Shown piece after piece: positions 25,764 through 34,140 of a DNA stretch of 64,000 bases. Origin of the DNA: Nocardioides sp. BP30. GTDB lineage: Bacteria; Actinomycetota; Actinomycetes; Propionibacteriales; Nocardioidaceae. The notes under the pieces were generated by a model, which searched no databases, was not told where the DNA came from, and was given only the letters and a program-made list of their open reading frames with translations. The stretch's first letter is position 1. Every line of letters begins with the position of its first letter. The stretch is taken from the NCBI RefSeq assembly GCF_029873215.1, contig NZ_CP123620.1, positions 620,001-684,000 on the forward strand. Reading direction: 5' to 3'. The position numbers and the translations under genes were made by a program.

Positions 25764-26621
25764 GTGCGGATCCCGCTGCCGCCGGTGGCGCTGCCGCCGG
25801 AGGCGGTGCTGACCGCGGCGGAGTACGCCGAGGGGCGCCGTACGCCGGTCGAGCCGCGTGATGCCGCCACCGTCGTGCTCGCGCGCCCGGGCGCGGCCGG
25901 CCCGGAGGTGTACCTGCTGAACCGGCAGCGGTCGATGTCGTTCGCCGCAGGCATGGCCGTCTTCCCCGGTGGCGGGGTCGACCCGCGCGACGCCGCCGAG
26001 CACACGCCGTGGGCCGGCCCCTCGCCGGCGGACTGGGCCGAGCGGCTCGGCTGCCCCGAGGCGCAGGCCCGTGCGCTGGTCTGCGCGGCGGTCCGCGAGA
26101 CCTTCGAGGAGTGCGGAGTCCTGCTCGCCGGTCCGTCGGGCTCCGAGGTGGTGGCCGACGTGAGCGGGCCGGACTGGGAGACCGACCGGATCGCCCTCGA
26201 GACACGCGCGCTGTCGCTCTCCGAGCTGTTGGAGCGACGCGGACTGGTGGTGCGCTCGGACCTGCTGGGCGCGTGGGCGGGCTGGACCACGCCGATCTTC
26301 GAGGCACGCCGTTACCGGACCTGGTTCTTCGTCGCGGAGCTGCCGGAGGGTCACGTGACCCGCGACGTCTCATCGGAGTCGGTTTCGGTGCTCTGGCTGC
26401 CCGCGGCCGAGGCGGTCATGGCCGCGGAGGAGGGGACGCTGGCGCTGATGCCGCCGACGTACCTGACCTGCCTGGAGGTCGCGCAGTACGCCGACCCGGC
26501 CGCTCTGCTCGCGGAGGCCGCCTCCCGCCGGGTCGAGATGTTCACCCCCACCGTCGAGGGCGAGCGGCTGACGGTCATGCCGCACCACCGGGAGCTGCTG
26601 CAGGAGCGGGGGCGCTGGTGA
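25764..26621 (+). CDS. Nudix hydrolase
   Basis: 285 aa. The Nudix box is split but recognisable: FPGGGVDPRD, then a long insertion, then AAVRETFEECGVLL. The insertion of about 30 residues is typical of the large Nudix subgroup active on CoA-like or dinucleotide substrates. It starts at GTG 25764, one base after the ridA stop. The end overlaps the MBL gene (GTGA). The substrate is unknown. Confidence 0.85.
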   Translation: MRIPLPPVALPPEAVLTAAEYAEGRRTPVEPRDAATVVLARPGAAGPEVYLLNRQRSMSFAAGMAVFPGGGVDPRDAAEHTPWAGPSPADWAERLGCPEAQARALVCAAVRETFEECGVLLAGPSGSEVVADVSGPDWETDRIALETRALSLSELLERRGLVVRSDLLGAWAGWTTPIFEARRYRTWFFVAELPEGHVTRDVSSESVSVLWLPAAEAVMAAEEGTLALMPPTYLTCLEVAQYADPAALLAEAASRRVEMFTPTVEGERLTVMPHHRELLQERGRW

Positions 26622-27427
26622 GCTCCTCCGAGTCCGTCGAGGCGTGGGCCGGTGGCTCGTTCGGGGAGCGCGGGGTCTGCGTGCTGGCCGGCAACCCCGG
26701 GATCATGACCCTGGACGGCACCAACACGTGGGTGCTGCGCGAGCCGGGCGCGCGGCGATCCGTGGTGGTCGACCCCGGCCCGCTCGACGCCGCCCACCTC
26801 GACGCGGTGGCAGCAGCCGCGGGGGAGGTGGGCGCCGTACTGCTCACCCATCACCACGCCGACCACGCCGAGGCGGCGCGCGCCTTCGGCGAACGCGTCG
26901 GTGCACCGGTGCGTGCGTTGGACCCGGCCTACCGGCTCGGCTCGGAGGGTCTGGCCGAGGGCGACGTGGTCGAGGTCGACGGATTGGCGGTCCGCGTGGT
27001 CGCGACGCCCGGCCACACGGCGGACTCGCTGTCGTTCTGGGTGCCCGCGGAAGCGGCGGTGCTCACGGGCGACACGGTGCTCGGTCGCGGGACGACGGTG
27101 GTCGCCCATCCCGACGGAGCGCTGGGCGCCTACCTCGACTCGCTGGACCGCCTCCACGCCCTCGCCGCCGCTCGGGAGGTCTCCTCGATCTGGCCCGGAC
27201 ACGGTCCGGTCATCGGCGATGCGCTGGCCGCGCTGGAGTTCTACATCGCGCACCGGCGCTCCCGGCTGGACCAGGTCGAGGCCGCGCTCGCCGTCCTGCC
27301 CTCCGACGTGGCCGCCGAGGAGCTGCCCCGGCGGGTGGTGGAGATCGTGTACGCCGACGTCGACCCGGTGCTGTGGGGTGCCGCGGAGCTGTCCGTGCGG
27401 GCGCAGCTGGCTTATCTGCGTCGCTGA
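26618..27427 (+). CDS. Metallo-beta-lactamase-fold hydrolase (Rv3677c-like)
   Basis: 269 aa. Zinc-binding HHHADHAEAA, then ATPGHTADSLSFW, LTGDTVLGRG and WPGHGPVI supply the usual ligands of the hydroxyacylglutathione hydrolase/LACTB2-like branch. The C-terminal helical region (RSRLDQVEAAL) is also typical. It is the last gene of the operon and is followed by a 90-base nested palindrome. Confidence 0.88.
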   Translation: MSSSESVEAWAGGSFGERGVCVLAGNPGIMTLDGTNTWVLREPGARRSVVVDPGPLDAAHLDAVAAAAGEVGAVLLTHHHADHAEAARAFGERVGAPVRALDPAYRLGSEGLAEGDVVEVDGLAVRVVATPGHTADSLSFWVPAEAAVLTGDTVLGRGTTVVAHPDGALGAYLDSLDRLHALAAAREVSSIWPGHGPVIGDALAALEFYIAHRRSRLDQVEAALAVLPSDVAAEELPRRVVEIVYADVDPVLWGAAELSVRAQLAYLRR

Positions 27428-27438
27428 TAGGGGTGGGG

Positions 27439-27528
27439 CGGTTTTGACCCCTGGGGGTCAGAACCAAACGTTGAGGGGCAAAGCTTCGGCCGACAACGTT
27501 CGGTATTGACCCCTGGGGGTCAAAACCG
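27439..27528. repeat. 90-bp nested palindrome between convergent MBL and crp genes
   Basis: The outer arms CGGTTTTGACCCC (27439-27451) and GGGGTCAAAACCG (27516-27528) are exact complements. Each half also contains its own TGACCCC-TGG-GGGTCA-type hairpin and an AACGTT. The exact centre is AAGCTT (27481-27486). Halves match at about 36 of 45 positions. It probably acts as a bidirectional terminator. Confidence 0.75.
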
Positions 27529-27560
27529 ACGACGAAGCAGCAGCCGCCCAGGCCCCGCAC

Positions 27561-28238
27561 TCAGCGGGCGCGGCGGGCCATCCGCTCGACATCCATGATC
27601 ACGACCGAGCGCGGCTCGAGCCGGAGCCAGCCGCGCGCGGCGAAGTCGGCGAGCGCCTTGTTGACCGTCTCGCGGGAGGCGCCCACCAGCTGGGCGAGCT
27701 CCTCCTGGGTGAGGTCGTGGTGGACGTGCACGCCGTCGTCGGCGGTGCGGCCGAACCGGTCGGCCAGGTCCAGCAGCGCCTTGGCGACGCGGCCGGGCAC
27801 GTCGGAGAAGACCAGGTCGGCGACCACGTCGTTGGCCTTGCGCAACCGGCCGGCCAGCTGGGCCAGGAGACCGCGCGCGACGACCGGGCGGCCGTCGAGC
27901 CACTTGAGCAGGTCCTCGTGGGAGAGCGAGGCGAAGCTGGCATCGGTGACGGCGGTGACGGTGGCGGACCGCGGGCCCGGGTCGAAGAGCGAGAGCTCGC
28001 CGAACATCTGGCCGGGGCCCATGATCGCCAGCAGGTTCTCCCGGCCGTCGGAGGAGGTGCGACCGAGCTTCACCTTGCCCTCGAGGACGACGTAGAGCTT
28101 GTCGCCCGCGTCGCCCTCGTGGAACAGCACGTCGCCGCGGCGGAGCCTGGTCTCCGACATCGAAGCGTGCAGGGCCGCCATCGACTCGTCGTCGAGTGCG
28201 CTGAACAGCGGCGCCTGCCGGAGTACGTCGTTGTCCAC
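27561..28238 (-). CDS. crp: Crp/Fnr-family regulator (cAMP receptor type, GlxR/Rv3676-like)
   Basis: 225-aa dimeric activator/repressor. The cyclic-nucleotide domain has [17 protein letters not shown], the phosphate-binding cassette of cAMP-responsive members. The helix-turn-helix is [21 protein letters not shown], predicting recognition of TGTGA-N6-TCACA. It starts at GTG 28238. The location beside nth and the MBL/RidA genes equals Rv3676. Candidate target sites occur in the acetate cluster at 47.8, 48.6 and 52.3 kb. Confidence 0.93.
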   Translation of the reverse strand: MDNDVLRQAPLFSALDDESMAALHASMSETRLRRGDVLFHEGDAGDKLYVVLEGKVKLGRTSSDGRENLLAIMGPGQMFGELSLFDPGPRSATVTAVTDASFASLSHEDLLKWLDGRPVVARGLLAQLAGRLRKANDVVADLVFSDVPGRVAKALLDLADRFGRTADDGVHVHHDLTQEELAQLVGASRETVNKALADFAARGWLRLEPRSVVIMDVERMARRAR

Positions 28239-28400
28239 GCCAATCTCCTTATCGATCCGCCACGAGCCGATGCGCCTCGTCGCGCATCCTATCGATGGAA
28301 TCAGTCACATTCTGTGGAAGTATCCTCGGCGAGTAGCCTACCGGTGCGCGCCGGCGTACGGATGAGCGGGCTGTCGGTGGCGCGCCGTACCCTTGCCATC
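28239..28400. promoter_or_regulatory. Divergent control region of crp and nth
   Basis: Relatively AT-rich gap of 162 bases. A -10-like TAGCCT (28334-28339) faces nth. CACATTCTGTG (28306-28316) is palindromic but has the half-sites in the opposite order to a Crp box. No other feature is evident. Confidence 0.4.
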
Positions 28401-29117
28401 GTGCCAGCAGCGCCGATCCTCCCGCCGCCTCCCACCGCCCTCGTGCGCCGTGCCCGCAAGATCGACCGGATCCTCGCCGAGACCTACCCCGACGCGAAGG
28501 CCGAGCTCGACTTCGACAACCCCTTCGAGTGCCTGGTCGTGACCGTGCTGTCCGCCCAGACCACCGACAAGCGGGTCAACGCGGTGCGTCCCACCCTGTT
28601 CGCCGCCTATCCGGACGCGAAGGCGATGGCGGCGGCCGATCGGGCCCACCTGGAGCAGATCGTCGGTCCGCTCGGGTTCTTCCGGGCCAAGACCGACAGC
28701 CTGCTGCGGCTCTCGGCAGCCCTCGTGGAGGAGTACGGCGGCGAGGTCCCCGCGAAGCTGGAGCAGCTGGTCAAGCTGCCAGGGGTCGGCCGCAAGACCG
28801 CCAACGTCGTGCTCGGCAACGCGTTCGGCCTGCCCGGCATCACCGTCGACACGCACTTCGGCCGGCTGGCGCGCCGCTTCGGATGGACCGAGCACACCGA
28901 CCCGGTCAAGGTGGAGCACGAGGTCGGCGCGCTCTTCCCCAAGCGTGACTGGACGATGCTCTCCCACCATCTGATCTGGCACGGCCGTCGGCGGTGCCAC
29001 GCGCAGAAGCCGGCCTGCGGCGCCTGCCCGGTCGCCAAGCTGTGCCCGTCGTACGGTGCGGGGCCCACCGACCCGATCGTCGCCGCGACGCTGGTCAGGA
29101 CCGAGGGGCGCAATTGA
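28401..29117 (+). CDS. nth: Endonuclease III (DNA glycosylase/AP lyase)
   Basis: 238 aa. Base-excision repair enzyme removing oxidised pyrimidines. The helix-hairpin-helix [15 protein letters not shown] carries the catalytic Lys, and [11 protein letters not shown] carries the catalytic Asp. The [4Fe-4S] cluster loop is C-x6-C-x2-C-x5-C ([17 protein letters not shown]). The GTG at 28401 aligns with the start of known actinobacterial Nth; GTG 28344 and ATG 28362 are in-frame alternatives. It heads the nth-tlpA-nudix-marP operon (TTGA overlap with the next). Confidence 0.93.
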   Translation: MPAAPILPPPPTALVRRARKIDRILAETYPDAKAELDFDNPFECLVVTVLSAQTTDKRVNAVRPTLFAAYPDAKAMAAADRAHLEQIVGPLGFFRAKTDSLLRLSAALVEEYGGEVPAKLEQLVKLPGVGRKTANVVLGNAFGLPGITVDTHFGRLARRFGWTEHTDPVKVEHEVGALFPKRDWTMLSHHLIWHGRRRCHAQKPACGACPVAKLCPSYGAGPTDPIVAATLVRTEGRN

Positions 29118-29704
29118 GAAGGGTCATCCTGGCCGTCCTCGCGTCGGCGTTGCTGCTCACGGGCTGTGGCGCCAAGGACCTGGTGGTGGCACCCAACCCG
29201 TCCGACATCAACGTCGCCACGCCGGATCTGGTCGCGCTCAAGGCCAAGTCGTCGATCCCCGACTGCCCCCGACCGCAGGTTCGCGCAGGTGCCCTGCCCA
29301 AGGCCACCGTGAAGTGCCTCGGTGGCGGCACGGACGTGGACCTCTCGACGCTCAAGGGCCCGCTGATCATCAACTTCTGGCAGTCGGCGTGCATCCCGTG
29401 CCGCCAGGAGATGCCGGCGCTGGAGGACTTCCACCGTCAGTATCCGCAGGTCGCCATCCTCGGCGTCGACACCACCGACACCCTCCCCGGTGTGGCGATC
29501 AAGCAGGCGACCAAGCGCGGCATCACCTATCCGTTGGTGGCCGACCCCGGGGGCGACCTGCAGACGACCAAGCTCCATATCCGCGGGACGCCGGCCTTCT
29601 GGATGCTCTCTGCCGACGGCCGGCTGAGCTATCACATCGGCGGCTTGACCTCGGTGGACGAGGTCAAGCAGATGGTCGAGCAGGAGATGGGCGTTCATCT
29701 GTGA
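29114..29704 (+). CDS. Thioredoxin-like lipoprotein (TlpA/ResA type, Rv3673c-like)
   Basis: 196 aa. Lipoprotein signal ending LLLTGCG, then a thioredoxin fold with active site ACIPC in [17 protein letters not shown] and the cis-Pro RGTPAFWML. It presumably reduces or exchanges disulfides on the outer face of the membrane. The TTG start (29114) overlaps the nth stop. Being cotranscribed with the disulfide-containing protease MarP makes MarP a plausible client, which is inference. Confidence 0.88.
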   Translation: MRRVILAVLASALLLTGCGAKDLVVAPNPSDINVATPDLVALKAKSSIPDCPRPQVRAGALPKATVKCLGGGTDVDLSTLKGPLIINFWQSACIPCRQEMPALEDFHRQYPQVAILGVDTTDTLPGVAIKQATKRGITYPLVADPGGDLQTTKLHIRGTPAFWMLSADGRLSYHIGGLTSVDEVKQMVEQEMGVHL

Positions 29705-30375
29705 ACCCACCTTCCTGGCTCGACCCGATCGTGCGCGCCCTGGACACGATCGACGGCTCCGACCTGACCGCCTTCCTGCCGCCGGAGGACCACGACGCCC
29801 GTCAGTCGGCGGTGCTCATCCTCTTCGGCGAGGGCGAGTCGGGGCCTGATCTGCTGCTCACCGAGCGCGCCCACACGATGCGCTCCCACCCGGGTCAGGT
29901 CTCGTTCCCCGGCGGCGGGTTGGACCCGGGTGAGGGGCCGCGCGAGGCGGCGCTCCGGGAGGCGTACGAGGAGACCGGGCTGCTGCCCTCCGGCGTACAG
30001 ATCCTCGGTGAGCTGCCCGAGCTCTGGCTCCCGCCGTCCAACAACGTGGTGACGCCGGTGGTGGGCTGGTGGCGCGATCCCTCACCGGTCAGCGTGCGCA
30101 GCCTGGAGGAGGTGCACGCGGTCTACCGGGTGCCGATCGCCGAGCTGCGCGATCCCACCCACCGGATCCGGGTGCGCTCGCCGCGCAATCCCGCCTGGCT
30201 CGGCCCCGGCTTCATGATCGGCCCCGACAAGGACGTCATCCTGTGGGGCTTCACCGGCGGGATCGTGGCCCGGCTCTTCGAGTACGTCGGTTGGCTCGAC
30301 GACCTTCCCGATGCCCCCGTGGTGGAACTGCCGGAGTACATGCTCCAGGGGAGGACCGGCCGTGAACGCCCTTGA
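29701..30375 (+). CDS. Nudix hydrolase, CoA pyrophosphatase type (Rv3672c-like)
   Basis: 224 aa. The motif LTERAHTMRSHPGQVSFPGG followed by GLDPGEGPREAALREAYEETGLLP is the CoA-pyrophosphatase version of the Nudix box, with the UPF0035 pattern just before it. It starts at GTG 29701, overlapping the previous stop (GTGA), and its end overlaps marP by 14 bases. Confidence 0.9.
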   Translation: MNPPSWLDPIVRALDTIDGSDLTAFLPPEDHDARQSAVLILFGEGESGPDLLLTERAHTMRSHPGQVSFPGGGLDPGEGPREAALREAYEETGLLPSGVQILGELPELWLPPSNNVVTPVVGWWRDPSPVSVRSLEEVHAVYRVPIAELRDPTHRIRVRSPRNPAWLGPGFMIGPDKDVILWGFTGGIVARLFEYVGWLDDLPDAPVVELPEYMLQGRTGRERP

Positions 30376-31537
30376 CTGGCTCCTGATCGTCGTGCTCCTG
30401 GCCTATGCCCTCTCCGGCTACTGGCAGGGCTTCGTCACCGGTGCCTTCGCCACCGCCGGCCTGCTGCTCGGCGGCCTGATCGGGGTGTGGCTGGCGCCGA
30501 AGGCACTCGGCAACGCAGATCCGTCCGTCTGGGTCTCGCTCGGCGCGCTGTTCATCGTCATCCTGGCCGCCTCGATCGGCCAGGGCCTTTTCCAGTACGC
30601 CGGAGCCCGCGTCCGCGACAAGATCACCTGGCGACCGGTCCGCGTCGTCGACGCACTGGGCGGTGCGCTGCTCTCCGCGGCCGCGGTGCTGCTGGTGGCC
30701 TGGGCCCTCGGTGTCGCCGTCACCGGCACCCGGATCGACGGCCTGACCAATCTCGTGCGCAGCTCGGCGGTGCTCAGCCGCGTCAACGGCGTCCTGCCAC
30801 AGCAGGCCAGCAAGAGCCTGCAGACCTTCAACAACGTCGTCGGGACCAGCTTCTTCCCGCGCTACCTGGAGCCGTTCGCACCGGAGCGGATCGTCAAGGT
30901 CGGCCCCGGGCCGACCAAGTTGCGTGCGGACCCGGACGTGGTCAAGGCCGGGGCGAGCGTCCTGAAGGTGCGCGGTGCCAGCTCCTGCGGTCGAGGGGTG
31001 GAGGGCAGCGGCTTCCTGATCGCTCCGGGCTACCTGATGACCAACGCGCACGTCGTCGCCGGGGTGGCGCACCCGACGGTGCTCGTCGGCGGCACCGCGG
31101 AGGACGCCACCGTGGTGTCCTACAACCCGTCGCTGGACATCGCGGTGCTGCGCTTCGACAGCGGTGATCTGCCCGCGCTCTCCTTCGACGACGGCCTGCA
31201 GGCCAAGGCAGGGGTGGCGATCCTCGGCTATCCGCAGGACGGACCCTTCGACCTGGAGGCGGGTCGCGTGCGCGCCGAGCAGCGGTTGCGCTCGCCCAAC
31301 ATCTACGGCAGCGGCACCGTCATCCGCGAGGTGTACTCGTTGCGCGGCCTGATCCGGCCCGGCAACTCCGGCGGCCCGATCGTCGATGCCGACGGCAAGG
31401 TGGCGGGTGTGGTCTTCGCGGCCTCGGTCAGCGACCCGGACACGGGGTATGCGCTCACCGCGAGCCAGGTGAAGTCGACCGCCACCGCCTCGGTCGGGCT
31501 CACCGACCCGGTCTCCACGGGCGGCTGCGCCAGCTGA
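30362..31537 (+). CDS. marP: Membrane serine protease MarP
   Basis: 391 aa, nearly the same length as M. tuberculosis MarP (Rv3671c), which is needed for acid and oxidative resistance. Four N-terminal transmembrane helices of the CvpA type (about residues 5-120) precede an extracytoplasmic chymotrypsin-like domain. The triad is His230 (TNAHVVAG), Asp259 (SLDIAVL) and Ser336 (PGNSGGPI). Cys209 and Cys389 match the positions of the stabilising disulfide of MarP. The GTG at 30362 lies inside the end of the Nudix gene. Confidence 0.94.
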   Translation: MNALDWLLIVVLLAYALSGYWQGFVTGAFATAGLLLGGLIGVWLAPKALGNADPSVWVSLGALFIVILAASIGQGLFQYAGARVRDKITWRPVRVVDALGGALLSAAAVLLVAWALGVAVTGTRIDGLTNLVRSSAVLSRVNGVLPQQASKSLQTFNNVVGTSFFPRYLEPFAPERIVKVGPGPTKLRADPDVVKAGASVLKVRGASSCGRGVEGSGFLIAPGYLMTNAHVVAGVAHPTVLVGGTAEDATVVSYNPSLDIAVLRFDSGDLPALSFDDGLQAKAGVAILGYPQDGPFDLEAGRVRAEQRLRSPNIYGSGTVIREVYSLRGLIRPGNSGGPIVDADGKVAGVVFAASVSDPDTGYALTASQVKSTATASVGLTDPVSTGGCAS

Positions 31538-31571
31538 GGCCGCGCGGGCCGGAACCCTGCAACCCGCGACG

Positions 31572-31663
31572 CCCCGCGAACTGTCACCGTGACACGTTGC
31601 GGCTCCGGTGACACAAGCGAACTGTCGCCCACCCCGCGAACTGTCACCGTGACAGTTCGCGGG
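31572..31663. repeat. Palindrome-rich repeat between convergent marP and holin-like gene
   Basis: A perfect hairpin CCCGCGAACTGTCAC-C-GTGACAGTTCGCGGG spans 31633-31663 (15-base arms). GCGAACTGTC also recurs at 31577-31586 and 31617-31626. CCCCGCGAACTGTCACCGTG begins at both 31572 and 31632. It probably terminates both genes and looks like a partly duplicated element. Confidence 0.7.
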
Positions 31664-31669
31664 CGCCCC

Positions 31670-32077
31670 TCACTTGCCCTTGAGCGCCCGCGGAATCTGC
31701 TTGCCCTGTGCGATCGCCCGCTCGGGCGCCTTGACCTTCTTGACGCTCTTGACCCCGAGGAACGCGAGCAGGCCGGCGAGCAGGACGTAGAGCCCGAAGA
31801 CGATCAGGAACGCCCAGTGCAGCGAGAGCCCCTTGCCGTTCCAGTTGATGAAGTACGCCAGGGCGACCGAGAACATGATGATCGCGAGCACGAGGATGAA
31901 GCCGGCGGCGGCGAACAGGCCGATGCCGACGCCGCCCGCGGTGAGGCTGACCTTGAGCTCGGACTTGGCCAGCGCGATCTCCTTGGAGATCAGCGTGGAG
32001 ATGTCGCGACTGGCGTCGGCGACCAATCGGCCGATGGTGGGCTCGTCGGTTGCTGCCTTCACGGGTTCGGTGGCCAT
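31670..32077 (-). CDS. Holin-X-like membrane protein (phage holin family, Rv3669-like)
   Basis: 135 aa. An N-terminal amphipathic region ([27 protein letters not shown]) is typical of the actinobacterial Holin-X family (PF07332), followed by two transmembrane helices (about 50-75 and 86-112) and a basic tail. Despite the family name these genes are chromosomal housekeeping neighbours of marP, not prophage genes. The ATG is 19 bases inside the end of the upstream nhaA reading frame, so the two probably form one operon. Confidence 0.82.
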   Translation of the reverse strand: MATEPVKAATDEPTIGRLVADASRDISTLISKEIALAKSELKVSLTAGGVGIGLFAAAGFILVLAIIMFSVALAYFINWNGKGLSLHWAFLIVFGLYVLLAGLLAFLGVKSVKKVKAPERAIAQGKQIPRALKGK

Positions 32078-33360
32078 GCGCTTCCTTCGGGCTCGGTGCG
32101 GTCTGACGCCTGCTCGTCTGATTGCTCTGCTGACCCTATACGGCGGTAGACGCGGTTGCGGGCCCGCAGCACGATGCTGGCGAGCACCGCGGCGGTCAGC
32201 GATCCGATCAGTACCCCGACCTTGACGTGATCAGCCTGCGCGGAGCGGCCGAACGCCAGCTCGCCGATCAGCAGCGAGACGGTGAAGCCGATCCCGCCCA
32301 GCATCGCCATCCCGATCACGTCGACCCACGCGAGCTCGTCGTCCAGCCGAGCGGAGGTGAACCTCGCCAGCAGCCACGTCGCCAGGGCGATCCCGACGCA
32401 CTTGCCCACGACCAGGCCCAGCAGCACGCCGAGGGTGACGGGGTCGCGCAACGCCGAGGTCACCCCGTGCCAGCCCCCGACGGCGACACCGGAGGCGAAG
32501 AACGCGAAGACGGGTACGGCGATGCCCGCGCTGAGGGGCCGGTTGACGTGCTCGAGGTGCTCCGCCAATCCCTTGCCGGGACGGCCGTCCCGGCGGCGGA
32601 CCGGCACGGTGAAGGCCAGCAGCACCCCGGCGACGGTGGGGTGGATGCCGCTGGCGTGGACGCAGACCCAGGTCGCGGCTGCGAGCGGCACCAGCAGGAA
32701 GTCGCTCCAGATCCGCTGTTGCACCAGGGCGCCGAAGGCGACCAGCGGCACGAGCGCTGCCAGCAGCCAACCCAGGTGCAGCGAGGAGCTGTAGAAGAGC
32801 GCTATCACCACGATCGCGAGCAGGTCGTCGACCACTGCGAGCGTGAGGAGGAACGTCCGCAGCCCGCTCGGCAGGTGGGTCGAGATCGCCGCCAGCACCG
32901 CCACCGCGAAGGCGATGTCGGTCGCCGTCGGGATCGCCCAGCCGACCGGAGCGCCGTCGCGATGCACGAGGTTGATCGCGACGTAGATCAGCGCCGGCGC
33001 GATCATCCCGCCCACGGCGGCCACCACCGGCAGCGCTGCTCGCCGCGGGTCGCGCAGGTCCCCGGCGACGAACTCGCGCTTCAGCTCCAACCCGGCCACG
33101 AAGAAGAAGATCGCCAGCAGCCCGTCGCCGGCCCATTCGTTGAGGGTCAGGTGGAGATCGAGCCGGTGTGGCCCGACGGCGAGGTCGTGCAGCCGGAAGT
33201 AGGAGTCCTGCCACGGGGTGTTCGCCCAGACGAGGGCGATCGTCGCCGCGGCGATCAGGAGCAGGCCGCCGGTGGACTCGGCCCGCAGGATCTCAGCCGC
33301 TCGGGACGACTCCAGGAAGCTCCCGCGGGCGAAGAGGTTGCGGGATCGGACTGCGGGCAA
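32059..33360 (-). CDS. nhaA: Na+/H+ antiporter NhaA
   Basis: 433 aa, 11-12 transmembrane helices. Diagnostic stretches are [35 protein letters not shown] and the ion-binding [18 protein letters not shown] with the paired Asp. It exports Na+ in exchange for protons. I take TTG 33360 as start because a GAGGAG ribosome site lies 4-9 bases upstream. The longer upstream frame is Arg-rich and not family-like. The 3' end overlaps the holin-like gene. Confidence 0.92.
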   Translation of the reverse strand: MPAVRSRNLFARGSFLESSRAAEILRAESTGGLLLIAAATIALVWANTPWQDSYFRLHDLAVGPHRLDLHLTLNEWAGDGLLAIFFFVAGLELKREFVAGDLRDPRRAALPVVAAVGGMIAPALIYVAINLVHRDGAPVGWAIPTATDIAFAVAVLAAISTHLPSGLRTFLLTLAVVDDLLAIVVIALFYSSSLHLGWLLAALVPLVAFGALVQQRIWSDFLLVPLAAATWVCVHASGIHPTVAGVLLAFTVPVRRRDGRPGKGLAEHLEHVNRPLSAGIAVPVFAFFASGVAVGGWHGVTSALRDPVTLGVLLGLVVGKCVGIALATWLLARFTSARLDDELAWVDVIGMAMLGGIGFTVSLLIGELAFGRSAQADHVKVGVLIGSLTAAVLASIVLRARNRVYRRIGSAEQSDEQASDRTEPEGSAWPPNP

Positions 33361-33452
33361 CGGGACTCCTCGGGGCGTACGGCGACGGACCGCCGACCAG
33401 ACTTCCCGGCACACCGAGGTCCACCCTACCGGCGGGATGAGACAGTGGAGCA

Positions 33453-33728
33453 GTGATCGTCGTCGTCCTCGTCGTAGCGGGGCTGATCGCGTTCGGCCTG
33501 ATCGTCCGAGCCGGCACGCGCATGGTGCAGCACCCGGACGGGAGCGGCGGGGGTGTCGCGCACGCCCTGGGTCCGTTGGTGGAGATCTTCGATCCGGCTC
33601 GTGCTCGGGCCGATCAGGAGCTCGAGTCACGCCGGCACCAGGGCAGCGTGAGCCCGACCCCCGAGGGCGACGAGCCGCCTGTGCGGGTCGATCTGAAGCG
33701 CGGGACCGTCCGGATCCGCCGCCCCTAG
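33453..33728 (+). CDS. Small single-pass membrane protein, unknown
   Basis: 91 aa. One N-terminal transmembrane helix (about 1-22) and a hydrophilic tail containing [20 protein letters not shown] and a basic C-terminus. No family recognised. The GTG start lies 93 bases from the divergent nhaA start, and the gene ends 4 bases from the convergent DUF1707 gene. Confidence 0.6.
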   Translation: MIVVVLVVAGLIAFGLIVRAGTRMVQHPDGSGGGVAHALGPLVEIFDPARARADQELESRRHQGSVSPTPEGDEPPVRVDLKRGTVRIRRP

Positions 33729-33732
33729 GCGA

Positions 33733-34140
33733 TCAGCGGCCGCGACGCAGCAGCGGCAGTCCGGTGTAGACGATCACCCACAGGGGCCAGAACAGCCCTG
33801 GTGCTGCGAAGCGCCACAGCAGCACGCAGCCGATCGAGGGCACCAGGAAGCCGGGCAGGCCGCGCCGCCACGACGTGACGGACCGGTCGGCCGCCGGCTT
33901 CTCAGAGGGGCCGGCGTCCTGCTCCGGCACCAGGTCGATCATCAGCGCGCGCAGGTCGCCGAGGGTCCGGGACTGCCACAGCTCCGTCACTCGCTGGTCG
34001 TGCTCGAACGGCGCGAGGCGGCCATCGGCGTACGCGCTGTTGAGCAGGCTCTGTACGACGTGACGGTCCGCATCGCTGGCGCGCATCCGGGCGAGCCCGT
34101 CCCGGCGCGGGTCGTGACTCAACTGCTCCCATGCGCTCAT
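33733..34140 (-). CDS. DUF1707 (SHOCT-like) membrane protein
   Basis: 135 aa. The N-terminus RMRASDADRHVVQSLLNSAYADGRLAPFEHDQRV is the DUF1707 signature (M/R-x-SDADRe...L..A.a.GRL...Ef..R). Two hydrophobic helices follow at about 94-128. Its ATG overlaps the sulfatase stop (ATGA), so the two are coupled. The role is unknown. Confidence 0.82.
   Translation of the reverse strand: MSAWEQLSHDPRRDGLARMRASDADRHVVQSLLNSAYADGRLAPFEHDQRVTELWQSRTLGDLRALMIDLVPEQDAGPSEKPAADRSVTSWRRGLPGFLVPSIGCVLLWRFAAPGLFWPLWVIVYTGLPLLRRGR

Noticed and set aside
28306..28316. CACATTCTGTG upstream of crp as an autoregulatory Crp site
   Set aside because: The half-sites are in reverse order (CACA...TGTG) with a 3-base centre, not TGTGA-N6-TCACA.
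31670..32077. Holin-like gene as evidence for a prophage
   Set aside because: The Holin-X type is a conserved chromosomal neighbour of marP in actinobacteria, and no other phage gene is nearby.
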